A stretch of 41,640 nt of DNA from an uncultured Eubacteriales bacterium. Lineage in GTDB: Bacteria > Bacillota > Clostridia > Oscillospirales > Oscillospiraceae. Positions 7,690 to 14,988 of the stretch are shown here, in pieces; the first letter of the stretch is position 1, and the number at the start of each line of letters is the position of its first letter. The notes under the pieces were generated by a model. It was not told where the DNA came from and made no database searches. It was given only the letters and a program-made list of their open reading frames with translations. The stretch lies in NCBI GenBank assembly GCA_949296115.1, contig CASFNR010000017.1:1-41640 (forward strand). Reading direction: 5' to 3'. A program made the position numbers and the translations under genes.

Positions 7690-9075
7690 TCAGAACCGGA
7701 AATACAGGAAGGGGCTGAAAGAGCCGTCAACCAGATAGCCGGTACACACCAAAAGCAGCCCCGCCATCATCAGAAGCTCCAGCGGCAAACCAGCCCGGGT
7801 CTGGGCAATCCGGCCGGCGCATTGCTTCACCACCGGGGTGGACCCCACAATTCCCACCAGAAACAGCACCCCAAAGCTGCGCAGATAATACAGCGTCTCT
7901 GCCGTCACCAGGGGCAGTCCTCCCAGACCGAACAGCCCGGCAAAATCCTGCCCCGCCTGGGTCAGGTCCTCAGCGTTGAAGAGCACGAAGCTCAGTACCA
8001 CCGCCAGCAGCACATATCCGTGGCGCACTGCCCCCGGCAGCTCCTGCAAGCCGGGGAAGGCCCGCTCCGCCAGCAGCAGCGCCGCAAACAGCAGGCCCCA
8101 CAGCACAAAATTCCAGGCAGCGCCATGCCACAGTCCCGTGAGCATCCACACCACCAGGATATTGAACACCCACCGGGTGGGCTTCACCCGGTTGCCTCCC
8201 AAGGGAATGTAAACGTAGTCCCGGAACCAGCTGCCCAGGCTCATGTGCCAGCGCCGCCAGAACTCCGCCACGCTTTTGGACAGATAGGGATAGTTGAAGT
8301 TTTCGATGAAGTGGAATCCCAGCATCCGGCCCAGGCCGATGGCCATGTCGGAATAGCCGGAGAAGTCAAAATAAATATTCAGGGTAAAGGCCACGGCGTA
8401 CATCCAGTAGAAAAGCACGGAGGGCTCCCCGCTCTCCCGGAACAGCTTGGCCAGCAGTGCAAAGTTGTCCGCCAGCAGCACCTTCTTCCCCAGGCCCACC
8501 AGGAACCGGCGCAGGCCCAACCGGAGATTCTCCCAGCTGTGGGTCCGGTTCTCCAACTCCCGGGCCACATCCACATACCGGACAATGGGACCGGCAATCA
8601 GCTGGGGAAACAGGGCCACATAGGCGCCGAAGCTCACCACGTTCCGCTGAGGGGCCACATTGCCCCGGTAGACATCAATGGTGTAGCTCAGGCACTGGAA
8701 GGTATGAAAACTGATGCCTACCGGCAGTGCCAGCTTCAGCAGGGGCACCGACAGCCCCGTGGCGGCGTTAAAGCTGCCGATGAAAAAGTCGGCGTACTTA
8801 AATAGCCCCAGAAGCAGCAGGCTGATCGCCACCGACACCGTCAGCCACAGCTTTTTCTGCCGCTGTCTCCGGGCCGCTCCAATGGCAAGACCGCAGCCGT
8901 AGAACAGCAAAATGGTGAACACCATCAGCCCCAGCAGCTTGGGTTCTCCCCAGCCGTAAAAGATGAGGCTGGCCAGAAGCAGCACGGCGTTCTTCCCCCA
9001 CCGGGGCACCAGGAAATACACCAGCAGCACCCCGGGCAGAAAATAATAGAGAAAGGAAATACTGGAAAAGAGCAT
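7690..9075 (-). CDS. MBOAT-family O-acyltransferase (AlgI/DltB-like)
   Basis: Polytopic membrane acyltransferase, 461 residues, starting MLFSSISFLYYFLPG as AlgI-type proteins do. Diagnostic segments are FYGWGEPKLL, LPVGISFHTFQCLSYTIDVY, the QLIAGPIVRY loop, FSGYSDMAIGLGRMLGF, YPYLSKSVAEFWRRWHMSL and the catalytic His in LTGLWHGAAWNF. CAGGAGGAA precedes the ATG. The DHHW gene directly downstream supports an extracellular polymer acetylation role. A DltB role is less likely because no dltA, dltC or dltD is near. I see no promoter of its own in the 20 bases after the terminator at 9098-9125, so readthrough from mntP is possible. Confidence 0.93.
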   Translation of the reverse strand: MLFSSISFLYYFLPGVLLVYFLVPRWGKNAVLLLASLIFYGWGEPKLLGLMVFTILLFYGCGLAIGAARRQRQKKLWLTVSVAISLLLLGLFKYADFFIGSFNAATGLSVPLLKLALPVGISFHTFQCLSYTIDVYRGNVAPQRNVVSFGAYVALFPQLIAGPIVRYVDVARELENRTHSWENLRLGLRRFLVGLGKKVLLADNFALLAKLFRESGEPSVLFYWMYAVAFTLNIYFDFSGYSDMAIGLGRMLGFHFIENFNYPYLSKSVAEFWRRWHMSLGSWFRDYVYIPLGGNRVKPTRWVFNILVVWMLTGLWHGAAWNFVLWGLLFAALLLAERAFPGLQELPGAVRHGYVLLAVVLSFVLFNAEDLTQAGQDFAGLFGLGGLPLVTAETLYYLRSFGVLFLVGIVGSTPVVKQCAGRIAQTRAGLPLELLMMAGLLLVCTGYLVDGSFSPFLYFRF

Positions 9076-9097
9076 AGTTCCTCCTGACGCATCTTGA

Positions 9098-9125
9098 AAA
9101 AATGGCAGCGACCATCGCCGCTGCC
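9098..9125 (-). terminator. Terminator after the lipoprotein gene
   Basis: Minus strand: GGCAGCG / CGCTGCC stem, then ATTTTTT. The plus strand also carries a T-run after the stem. It would end or attenuate the mntP-vanZ-lipoprotein transcript before the MBOAT gene. Confidence 0.8.
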
Positions 9126-9141
9126 TTTTTTTCTATCCTTG

Positions 9142-9699
9142 TTAGCTCAGCACGAAGGACGCTTCCCCGCCCACGGCGGTCTGGAAGGCATCCACAAAGG
9201 ACTGGGCCGTCAGGTCGTTGGAGCTGCTGACCATAATCAGCATCACCACGTCGCCGTAGCCCGCCACCATCAGGTCGTCCGCCTCCACGCAGATCCACTT
9301 CCGGGGATCCACGCCGGACTTCATGTTCTCCGCCACCGTCTGGGGGTCCTGGCCGTCGGCCACCCGCACCATTACCATAGAGAAGGCAATGGAGCCGATC
9401 ATGGGCTCAAAGGCAGCAGCCTCGGTGATGGTCTCGGCGCTGTCCAGGCCGGTGAAGCTCTTGAGCATCCACAGGCCGGTCTCACTGGTATCGGAAAGGT
9501 CCAGATTTGTCACGTTGCAATCAAATTCCACCGGGTTCAGTTCTGCAACCTGATTGATCAGTTCCTCCAGGGTGTCCTCCACCGCAGCAGCGGGAGCGGT
9601 GGTGGAGACGGTGGTCTCCTCTGTCTTGGCACTGCCGCAGCCAGCAAACAGGCCAAGGGTCATGACGGCCGCCAGGGCCAGGCAAAGCATCTTTTTCAT
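9142..9699 (-). CDS. Lipoprotein of unknown function
   Basis: 185 residues with a clear lipoprotein signal (MKKMLCLALAAVMTLGLFAGC, Cys 21), a short Thr/Ala linker, then a compact domain with no motif I recognise. The mature part has ELNPVEFDCNVTNLDLSD and a hydrophobic VVMLIMVSSSNDL near the end. GGAGG lies 8 bases before the ATG. It starts 17 bases after the VanZ-like gene and is probably the last gene of the mntP transcript. No function is assigned. Confidence 0.85.
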   Translation of the reverse strand: MKKMLCLALAAVMTLGLFAGCGSAKTEETTVSTTAPAAAVEDTLEELINQVAELNPVEFDCNVTNLDLSDTSETGLWMLKSFTGLDSAETITEAAAFEPMIGSIAFSMVMVRVADGQDPQTVAENMKSGVDPRKWICVEADDLMVAGYGDVVMLIMVSSSNDLTAQSFVDAFQTAVGGEASFVLS

Positions 9700-9716
9700 G
9701 TTCTGTCCTCCAAAAA

Positions 9717-10157
9717 TCATTTTATCACTTTTCTTTTGAAATAGGTATGCCCCAAATAAAGCAGAATCATACCCGTCAGCACGCCGCAGCTGTCCAGCGC
9801 CACGTCCCGGATGCTGGGGCCTCGGTCCGGGACGAAAATCTGAATGGTTTCGTCCACGCAGGCTGCGCCCACACCCAGAAGCAGGGGCCAGAATTTTCGC
9901 TTTCGCAGCATACCGAACAACCAGGCCAGGCACATTCCAAGCCAGGTAAATTCCGTGAAATGGGCTGCCTTCCGCAGCAGGCCGCCGGATGCGGGCATCT
10001 GATCTCCCGCCGGCATGACCGCCGCCAGGATTTCCCGGACCTCGTCGCTGATGGCGCCGGAAATCTCACCGGGCAGCAGAGAATTTCCCCAGATAAACAC
10101 CAGATTGCAGATCAGCAGCGTTACGCAGAGCCGAAACCGCTTGTCCGTTCGGATCAA
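9717..10157 (-). CDS. VanZ-like membrane protein
   Basis: Small integral membrane protein of the VanZ family, 146 residues. It shows KAAHFTEFTWLGMCLA and CVDETIQIFVPDRGPSIRDV, both family signatures, between four hydrophobic segments. I chose TTG at 10157: GGAGGTG lies 5 bases upstream, and TTGA overlaps the mntP stop codon by 4 bases, giving translational coupling. VanZ proteins have been linked to glycopeptide tolerance, but most chromosomal copies have no proven role. No vancomycin-resistance genes are nearby. Confidence 0.88.
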   Translation of the reverse strand: MIRTDKRFRLCVTLLICNLVFIWGNSLLPGEISGAISDEVREILAAVMPAGDQMPASGGLLRKAAHFTEFTWLGMCLAWLFGMLRKRKFWPLLLGVGAACVDETIQIFVPDRGPSIRDVALDSCGVLTGMILLYLGHTYFKRKVIK

Positions 10158-10729
10158 GGCAACACCTCCAGGTGCTCCAGCAGAATTTTCAGACCCAGCA
10201 GAATCAGGATGACACCCCCTGCCAGCTGCGCCTTCTGTTCGAAGCGGCTGCCAAATACGCTGCCCACGCCCACGCCTGCAACGGACAGGATAAAGGTACA
10301 CAATCCAATCAGGGTCACCGCCGTAAAGATGGGTACATTGCCCGCCATGGCCAGAGAAATTCCCACCGCCAAAGCGTCAATGGAGGTAGCCACCGCCATG
10401 ATGAACATGGTCTTAACCGACAGGTCACCATCGGACTGGCTGCACTCACATTCCTCTGGCATCAGGGCCTCCTTGAGCATATTGAAGCCAATCAGGCCCA
10501 GCAGAAGGAACGCAACCCAGTGGTCCACCGATTCGATGGCTTCCGCGAAAATCGAACCAAGGAAAAAGCCGATCAGCGGCATCAATGCCTGGAACCCGCC
10601 GAACCAAAGCCCGCAGGACAGCCCGGCACTGACGGTTGCCCGTTTCATCCCCAGGCCCTTGCACACTGACACAGCAAAGGCGTCCATGCTTAGCCCGACA
10701 CCGAGCAGCAGCAATTCTCCGATCCCCAT
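10154..10729 (-). CDS. mntP: Manganese efflux pump MntP
   Basis: Membrane exporter of Mn(II), 191 residues and about six transmembrane helices. It has two repeats with the family acidic motifs: GLSMDAFAVSVCKGL near residue 15 and ATSIDALAVGISLAM near 115. I start at MGIGELLLLG (10729), 7 bases after GGAGG. The leader carries a candidate yybP-ykoY manganese riboswitch, which fits induction by Mn. A DtxR-type repressor gene lies 4 kb away, but nothing in the sequence links it to this promoter. Confidence 0.95.
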   Translation of the reverse strand: MGIGELLLLGVGLSMDAFAVSVCKGLGMKRATVSAGLSCGLWFGGFQALMPLIGFFLGSIFAEAIESVDHWVAFLLLGLIGFNMLKEALMPEECECSQSDGDLSVKTMFIMAVATSIDALAVGISLAMAGNVPIFTAVTLIGLCTFILSVAGVGVGSVFGSRFEQKAQLAGGVILILLGLKILLEHLEVLP

Positions 10730-10759
10730 AAAAAAACCTCCGTGCAATTTACGTCAGCA

Positions 10760-10882
10760 CAGAAGCCTGGAAAGAGACTGAGCCGACGATTCTGTCAAGT
10801 CTCGTCACTTACGGCTGAACCAGGGGAAAACCCCAGTATGTTGACTCAGCCCCGCTCATCGCGTCGACTACTCCCTCTTCGG
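10760..10882 (-). promoter_or_regulatory. Candidate yybP-ykoY manganese riboswitch
   Basis: The minus-strand leader of mntP has the 5' element AGAGGGAGTAG and a long helix GGGGCTGAGTCAA...TGGTTCAGCC enclosing a GGGG/CCCC hairpin. The 3' element is GTAAGTGACGAGACTTGACA. This order (GGGAGTAG ... GACGAGACT) and its place before mntP fit the Mn-sensing yybP-ykoY family. I matched it by eye; the exact ends are approximate. Confidence 0.72.
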
Positions 10883-10887
10883 GTTGG

Positions 10888-10916
10888 ATTATAACAAGGC
10901 GGCCCCGGTTTGTCAA
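10888..10916 (-). promoter_or_regulatory. Sigma-A promoter of mntP
   Basis: Minus strand TTGACA (10911-10916), 17-base spacer, TATAAT (10888-10893): a full consensus promoter just before the riboswitch. Confidence 0.9.
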
Positions 10917-11002
10917 GCGCAACCGGGACCGGACATAATTATTTTACATTTAGCAGGGGATTTCCCGAAAATTCTTTTGAATTCTTAACCTTTTCTAAAG
11001 AT

Positions 11003-11317
11003 TTAAGCCGTCAGGAAATGTGCGGCGCACTGGCACAGCAGCACGGCGGCGCTGCTGCTCAGGGCAACCACAATCAGGCTCTTCCCCCGGTAGGCCAGCA
11101 CCACCGCCACCACCAGAGCCGCCGCGCCGCTGAGCAGCGATTCGGTGCTGGTGAGAATCGCCGGGAAGGTCATGGCGCTGAGGCAGGCATAGGGCACATA
11201 GTGCAGAAAGGACCGCAGAAACCGGCTCCGGATGGGACGGCGGAAAATGGTCAGCGGCAGCACCCGGATCAGATAAGTGGTCAGCGCCATGGCGGCGATG
11301 TACAGATACAGGCTCAT
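11003..11317 (-). CDS. azlD: Branched-chain amino-acid exporter small subunit AzlD
   Basis: Small membrane protein, 104 residues, with four hydrophobic segments and the family pattern MALTTYLIRVLPLTIF near the N-terminus, then YVPYACLSAMTFPAIL. It works with AzlC to export branched-chain amino acids or their analogues. Its ATG overlaps the azlC stop by 4 bases (ATGA), the usual coupling for this pair. Confidence 0.92.
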   Translation of the reverse strand: MSLYLYIAAMALTTYLIRVLPLTIFRRPIRSRFLRSFLHYVPYACLSAMTFPAILTSTESLLSGAAALVVAVVLAYRGKSLIVVALSSSAAVLLCQCAAHFLTA

Positions 11318-12024
11318 GCTCCCCCCTCCTCGTCCGCCACCGGAAACAACACCGCACACGCACCGGCAGCAATCACCGTGCAGATTACAATCGAGATGCC
11401 CGCCGACACTGCCTTCAGCGCCGGAACCCAGGCAAACAGACTGCTGAGCACCAGGGCAAATCCCGCCGCTGCTAAGATAGAGCGCTCCTTCTTGGCCGGG
11501 GGAACCACAATGGCGATAAACATTCCATAGAGCATGACCCCCAGGGCGCTCCGGATGGACGCCGGCAGCACAGACCCTGCCAGTCCGCCGCAAAGGGTGC
11601 CTCCAGTCCAGCCCAGAATTGGCAGCGTTCCCAGCCCCAGCATATAGGGAATGGTCAGAGGCTCCCTTCGCGACATGGCCAGGGCAAAAATCTCATCGGT
11701 ATTGAAAAACGCAATCAGAATCCGGGGCAGCACCCCGATGCGCTGGCCCATCCGCTGGCTCAGCGCCAGGCTCATCAGGGCATAGCGGCTGTTGATAATC
11801 AGCTGGGTCAGCACCATCTCCCACAGGGAGGCGGCAGCCACAATCACCGTCAGCCCGGCGAACTGTCCGGCGCTGGTCATATTGGTCAGGGAAATCAGGG
11901 CCGCATCCAGGGCTTTCAGGCCCTGGCTCACCGCCATGGCCCCAAAGCCGAAGCTCACGGAAAAATAGCCCATTCCCACAGGCAGGCCCCGGCTGACGCC
12001 GGAGCGGTATTCTCTCCATCTCAT
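11314..12024 (-). CDS. azlC: Branched-chain amino-acid exporter large subunit AzlC
   Basis: Membrane protein, 236 residues. It carries AzlC signatures: GLPVGMGYFSVSFGFGAMA, TNMTSAGQFAGLTVI, INSRYALMSLALSQRM and FFNTDEIFALAM. About seven hydrophobic segments are visible. The start at 12024 (MRWREYRSG) has AGAGAG upstream, and a promoter lies about 70 bases away. A GGGGCC hairpin sits in its 5' leader. No Lrp-type regulator is adjacent. Confidence 0.93.
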   Translation of the reverse strand: MRWREYRSGVSRGLPVGMGYFSVSFGFGAMAVSQGLKALDAALISLTNMTSAGQFAGLTVIVAAASLWEMVLTQLIINSRYALMSLALSQRMGQRIGVLPRILIAFFNTDEIFALAMSRREPLTIPYMLGLGTLPILGWTGGTLCGGLAGSVLPASIRSALGVMLYGMFIAIVVPPAKKERSILAAAGFALVLSSLFAWVPALKAVSAGISIVICTVIAAGACAVLFPVADEEGGA

Positions 12025-12092
12025 AATATTTCATTCTCTCTGCTTCCATTGGGTCTTGTCCGGGGCCTTCCGGCCCCGATACCGTGCCCACC

Positions 12093-12121
12093 ATTATATC
12101 AGCCGCTTTCTCCAAAATCAA
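12093..12121 (-). promoter_or_regulatory. Sigma-A promoter of azlCD
   Basis: Minus strand TTGATT (12116-12121), 17-base spacer, TATAAT (12093-12098). The leader then has a GGGGCCGGAAGGCCCC hairpin (12062-12077) before azlC. Confidence 0.8.
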
Positions 12122-12144
12122 CCAAAAAACCGGAGAAATATAGA

Positions 12145-12393
12145 AGCGGAAGGGACTTCCTCCCGCTAGAGTGTGTCAAAAAAGTCTCGCAGAATTTGCC
12201 GCCTGCGGCGGCAAATCAGATAAAATCCATTTTCGGCCGGGACCTGTGCCTGGCCGAAAATACTTCTCAGGCTGCAAGTGTGGACTTTGTCCCCCGGCGG
12301 GGGACAAAGTCTGCGCACAGCAGACTGCAAAGTCTGTCGGAAAACCCAGAAGGGTTTTTCGACAGTCTAAGCGGGAGGGGCTTCCTCCCGCTA
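12145..12393. repeat. Cluster of nested palindromes bounded by near-identical 24-base repeats
   Basis: Two direct repeats bound the block, AGCGGAAGGGACTTCCTCCC at 12145 and AGCGGGAGGGGCTTCCTCCC at 12370, each extending to CGCTA. Between them lie several strong hairpins: ATTTGCCGCC/GGCGGCAAAT, ATTTTCGGCC/GGCCGAAAAT, GACTTTGTCCCCC/GGGGGACAAAGTC, and a last one around AAAACCCAGAAGGGTTTT within GACTG...CAGTC arms. No gene fits here. The right end overlaps the stop of the minus-strand gene that follows, so it may also act as its terminator. Confidence 0.75.
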
Positions 12394-12741
12394 TTCCATC
12401 TGGGCGCCCTGGTATTCCAGCATCTCCAGCACCAGTTGTCCCCGCCGGGTCAGAGCCATGCTCCCCCGGATGGGATAGTCCTGGTAGGCATCACACCCTG
12501 CCAGGGGAATGTCAAAATCCACGGAGATCAGCCCTTTTTTCTCCAGGCATTGAATCAGCAGTCCCGCCTGTTCCGGCGCCCCTTCTTCCAGGTACACCGG
12601 CGTTGGGTCCGCCGCCGTTCTGGCCACCGGCAAAAAGGGAATCTGCCCCAAATAGCGAAGAAATTCCATTTCCTGGGGCGCCAGCACCAGTGTTCCGGCG
12701 CAGCCGGAGCAGCCGCCGCAGTTTCCTGTACAGTTTCCCAT
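12391..12741 (-). CDS. Unknown protein with an N-terminal cysteine cluster
   Basis: 116 residues, not recognised. The start MGNCTGNCGGCSGCAG has four cysteines (4, 8, 11, 14), which could bind a metal or Fe-S centre. The remainder looks like a winged-helix shape by pattern only (QEMEFLRYLGQIPFLPVA ... ALTRRGQLVLEMLEY). I chose the ATG at 12741 because AGGAGG lies 7 bases before it; the frame stays open further 5' without coding character. It stands alone between the palindrome cluster and the divergent sigma-factor gene. A redox- or metal-responsive regulator is possible but unproven. Confidence 0.75.
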   Translation of the reverse strand: MGNCTGNCGGCSGCAGTLVLAPQEMEFLRYLGQIPFLPVARTAADPTPVYLEEGAPEQAGLLIQCLEKKGLISVDFDIPLAGCDAYQDYPIRGSMALTRRGQLVLEMLEYQGAQME

Positions 12742-12836
12742 GATCCGCCTCCTGATTTTATTATCCTCAGTATACCCCATTGTTGCATCCGTCCTGGGGA
12801 TGGGATATACTGAATCTGTCAATTTTTGAAAAAGTT

Positions 12837-12866
12837 TGTCACCTTCTGCCCCCTTGGAGACTCTAC
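12837..12866 (+). promoter_or_regulatory. Candidate ECF-type promoter of the sigma factor operon
   Basis: TGTCACC (12837-12843) and CTCTAC (12861-12866) are 17 bases apart, upstream of the sigma gene. This resembles self-recognised ECF promoters (an AAC-type -35 and a CGTCTA-like -10). No sigma-A promoter is evident closer in. Confidence 0.45.
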
Positions 12867-12922
12867 ATAACAGATAGGCAAACACCTGTCCCAATCCTTG
12901 CCAGACCGTGGAGGAATGCGAT

Positions 12923-13423
12923 GTGATCACAACCAATGATTTTTGCGAGAAAATAAGGGCAAGTCAGGGGAGTATGTACGCACTTGCGTACAGTATCCTG
13001 CGAAATCAGCACGATGCGGAAGATGCCATCGGCGAAACCATTGTGCGGGCCTTTTCCAGTTTGTCCCAGCTGCGTGACGAAAAGACCTTCAAGCCCTGGC
13101 TGCTGAAGATTCTGCACAACGCCTGCCTGGAAATACGGCGAAAACAGCCCGCCACTGTGGACATTGACGAGCAATTTGACCTGAAAGACGATTTCTCCTA
13201 CCAGGAGGTCAACACCAAGCTGGTTCTGTGGCAGGCGGTTTCCAAACTGCGCCAGCCCTACCGAACCGACGTCATCCTATTTTATTATGAAAATCTGTCT
13301 GTCCAGGAAATTGCCGGCATCACCAGCACGTCGGTCGTGGCCGTCAAAACCCAGCTGTCCCGGGCAAGGAAGATGCTGAAAGACACTTTGAACATGGAGG
13401 ACTTTTACTATGAATCCCTTTGA
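12923..13423 (+). CDS. ECF RNA polymerase sigma factor
   Basis: 166-residue ECF sigma-70 protein. Region 2 spans about residues 10-75 (MYALAYSILRNQHDAEDAIGETIVRAFSS, FKPWLLKILHNACLEIRR). Region 4 spans about 105-160 (YRTDVILFYYENLSVQEIAGITSTSVVAVKTQLSRARKML). I chose GTG at 12923 with GGAGGA 8 bases upstream; an in-frame GTG at 12908 is inside that ribosome site region. It overlaps the anti-sigma gene by 14 bases. The pairing resembles SigV/RsiV, where the sigma is released by envelope stress such as lysozyme; the signal here is unknown. Confidence 0.93.
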   Translation: MITTNDFCEKIRASQGSMYALAYSILRNQHDAEDAIGETIVRAFSSLSQLRDEKTFKPWLLKILHNACLEIRRKQPATVDIDEQFDLKDDFSYQEVNTKLVLWQAVSKLRQPYRTDVILFYYENLSVQEIAGITSTSVVAVKTQLSRARKMLKDTLNMEDFYYESL

Positions 13424-14291
13424 TAAAATGCTTTTTCAGATGGCAAAGCAGGAGAAGATTCCTGTTCCCGAACAAACCAGTCAGAAAATTGAGGACATTC
13501 TGTCCCAGCTGCCCCAGCGGAAGGTGGTCCGCTTCTCCCCCCTGCGCCGGATTGCAGCAACGGCCGCCAGTCTGGTATTTGTATTCCTGTTCCTGCTGCC
13601 CAACGTCAGCGTAACCTACGCCGAGACGCTGGAGCAGGTACCCATTCTCGGGGAGCTGATTCGGGTGGTCACCATCCGCAACTATGTGTATTCCGATGAC
13701 TACCACGACATGAGCATTGACGTGCCCAACATCGAGGATGCCACCATGGGCTCTGCCGCAGAGGAAATCAACAAGGACGTGGATGCGCTGACCCAGCAGC
13801 TGATGGACCAGTTCTATGCGGATGCGGAATCCATTGGCGAGGACGGGCATACCGCCGTGTACGCCGACTATGAGATAGTCACCAACACCGATCAGTGGTT
13901 TACCCTGAAATTGTCGGTACACCTGGCATCCGGCAGCGGCACCAACTACTATGTCTTCTACAATGTGGACCGGAGCAGCGATCAGATCGTTACCCTGGGT
14001 CAGCTGTTCACCGATGACAGCTATGCCGAAGTGCTCCGCCAGGACATTCTGGCGCAGATGAAGCAGCGGATGGAAGAAGACCCCAGCCTGGTCTACTGGA
14101 CAGAGGACAGCAACATGGGACAGGACTTCATCGACCTGCAGCCGGAGCACAATTACTACTTCGACGATGCGGGAAATCTGGTCATTCCCTTCGACGAGTA
14201 CGAAGTCGCTCCCGGTTACATGGGCTGCCCGGAATTCACCATCCAGCGCTCCGTATTTGAGTCTCTGCTCAACGACGCTTACCGCAGCTAA
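13410..14291 (+). CDS. RsiV-like membrane anti-sigma factor (DUF3298 type)
   Basis: 293 residues. A short cytoplasmic part (1-45) should hold the sigma factor, with one transmembrane helix at about 48-66 (AATAASLVFVFLFLLPNV). A large extracytoplasmic domain follows, containing VYADYEIVTNTDQWFTLKL, ITLGQLF-like VTLGQLFTDDSY and FIDLQPEHNYYFDDAGNLVIPFDEYEVAPG, typical of DUF3298/RsiV. RsiV of Bacillus subtilis binds lysozyme and is cleaved to free SigV; whether this protein does so is inference. Its start lies within the sigma gene, so the two are translationally coupled. Confidence 0.88.
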   Translation: MNPFDKMLFQMAKQEKIPVPEQTSQKIEDILSQLPQRKVVRFSPLRRIAATAASLVFVFLFLLPNVSVTYAETLEQVPILGELIRVVTIRNYVYSDDYHDMSIDVPNIEDATMGSAAEEINKDVDALTQQLMDQFYADAESIGEDGHTAVYADYEIVTNTDQWFTLKLSVHLASGSGTNYYVFYNVDRSSDQIVTLGQLFTDDSYAEVLRQDILAQMKQRMEEDPSLVYWTEDSNMGQDFIDLQPEHNYYFDDAGNLVIPFDEYEVAPGYMGCPEFTIQRSVFESLLNDAYRS

Positions 14292-14320
14292 CCTTTGCTT
14301 TCCACCAAGGAGGGATAACA

Positions 14321-14416
14321 ATGAAAAAAGATCCGATGCAGAACTGGATTCTGGCTGCCATGCCGGCCCTTCTCTCGATTCTGATGGCCATCCTGATTAC
14401 CGGCTGCAGCTTTTAA
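14321..14416 (+). CDS. 31-residue membrane peptide in the sigma/anti-sigma operon
   Basis: An open frame with a strong AAGGAGGG 8 bases before its ATG encodes MKKDPMQNWILAAMPALLSI and then an ILMAILITGCSF end. It is one hydrophobic helix ending in TGC-SF, which also looks like a very short lipoprotein. It sits between the anti-sigma gene and the operon terminator, so it is probably co-expressed. No homologue comes to mind. It may be a small modulator of the anti-sigma or of its protease. Confidence 0.7.
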   Translation: MKKDPMQNWILAAMPALLSILMAILITGCSF

Positions 14417-14422
14417 ATAACG

Positions 14423-14446
14423 CCGGGCGGTGCGTGCACCGCCCGG
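14423..14446. terminator. Terminator of the sigma operon
   Basis: An 11-bp perfect stem CCGGGCGGTGC / GCACCGCCCGG is followed by TTCTCATTCTGTTTT. It also lies at the 3' end of the convergent DtxR-type gene. Confidence 0.8.
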
Positions 14447-14449
14447 TTC

Positions 14450-14818
14450 TCATTCTGTTTTGGATTGGTGGCGCTGAATGGCCCGAAAGGACTCGTCGCT
14501 GATCACATGCTCGATTCTGCAGGCATCCGCCGTGGCAGTTTTCTCATCCACCCCCAGCTGCATCAGCACCTGGGAAAGCACCGTATGACGCTCGAAGATC
14601 TTTTCCGCAATTTCCTTTCCCGCAGCGGTTAAGGTGAGGCTCCCATCCTTGTCCATCTGGATCAGGTTCTCCTTCCGCAGGATTCCCATTGCCCGTGACA
14701 CACTGGGCTTGGAGTAACCCAGGTACTCACTGACATCAATCGAACGCACAAACCCGCTGCGCTTGGACAGCACCAGAATGGCCTCCAGATACATTTCACC
14801 CGATTCATGGACGCTCAT
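14450..14818 (-). CDS. DtxR/MntR-family metal-dependent repressor
   Basis: 122 residues. A winged-helix DNA-binding domain (MSVHESGEMYLEAILVL ... DVSEYLGYSKPSVSRAMGIL) is followed by a metal-binding/dimerisation domain (ERHTVLSQVLMQLGVDEKTATADACRIEHVIS), where His, Glu, Cys and Asp ligands are present. It lacks the third SH3-like domain, as MntR-type members do. I start at 14818 with GAAGGGGGA upstream. It has its own promoter. It probably senses Mn or Fe; the targets are not shown by the sequence. Confidence 0.92.
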   Translation of the reverse strand: MSVHESGEMYLEAILVLSKRSGFVRSIDVSEYLGYSKPSVSRAMGILRKENLIQMDKDGSLTLTAAGKEIAEKIFERHTVLSQVLMQLGVDEKTATADACRIEHVISDESFRAIQRHQSKTE

Positions 14819-14851
14819 GGCCAATCCCCCTTCGGTTCCCAATTTTGTATT

Positions 14852-14880
14852 AGCATACCACACTCCCCCGCTGATTGCAA
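14852..14880 (-). promoter_or_regulatory. Sigma-A promoter of the DtxR-type gene
   Basis: Minus strand TTGCAA (14875-14880), 17-base spacer, TATGCT (14852-14857). The -10 lies in GTATGCTAATAC, a short dyad that could be an operator. Confidence 0.72.
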
Positions 14881-14988
14881 GTCATTGTCCCGTTTGTCCC
14901 CCGGAGCAAACTTTTTCTCCCCCGGGGACTTTTCAAACCAGGAAAAATGTAGTAAAGTGTAGGCAATCAGACAAGGAGGTTTTTTCCA

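Noticed and set aside
9717-10157. Glycopeptide resistance gene
   Set aside because: VanZ-like proteins are widespread; no vanA-type ligase, VanH, VanX or VanS/VanR is present.
12145-12393. tRNA or other standard RNA gene
   Set aside because: The hairpins do not form a cloverleaf and lack conserved tRNA boxes; no rRNA or tRNA was found anywhere in the window.
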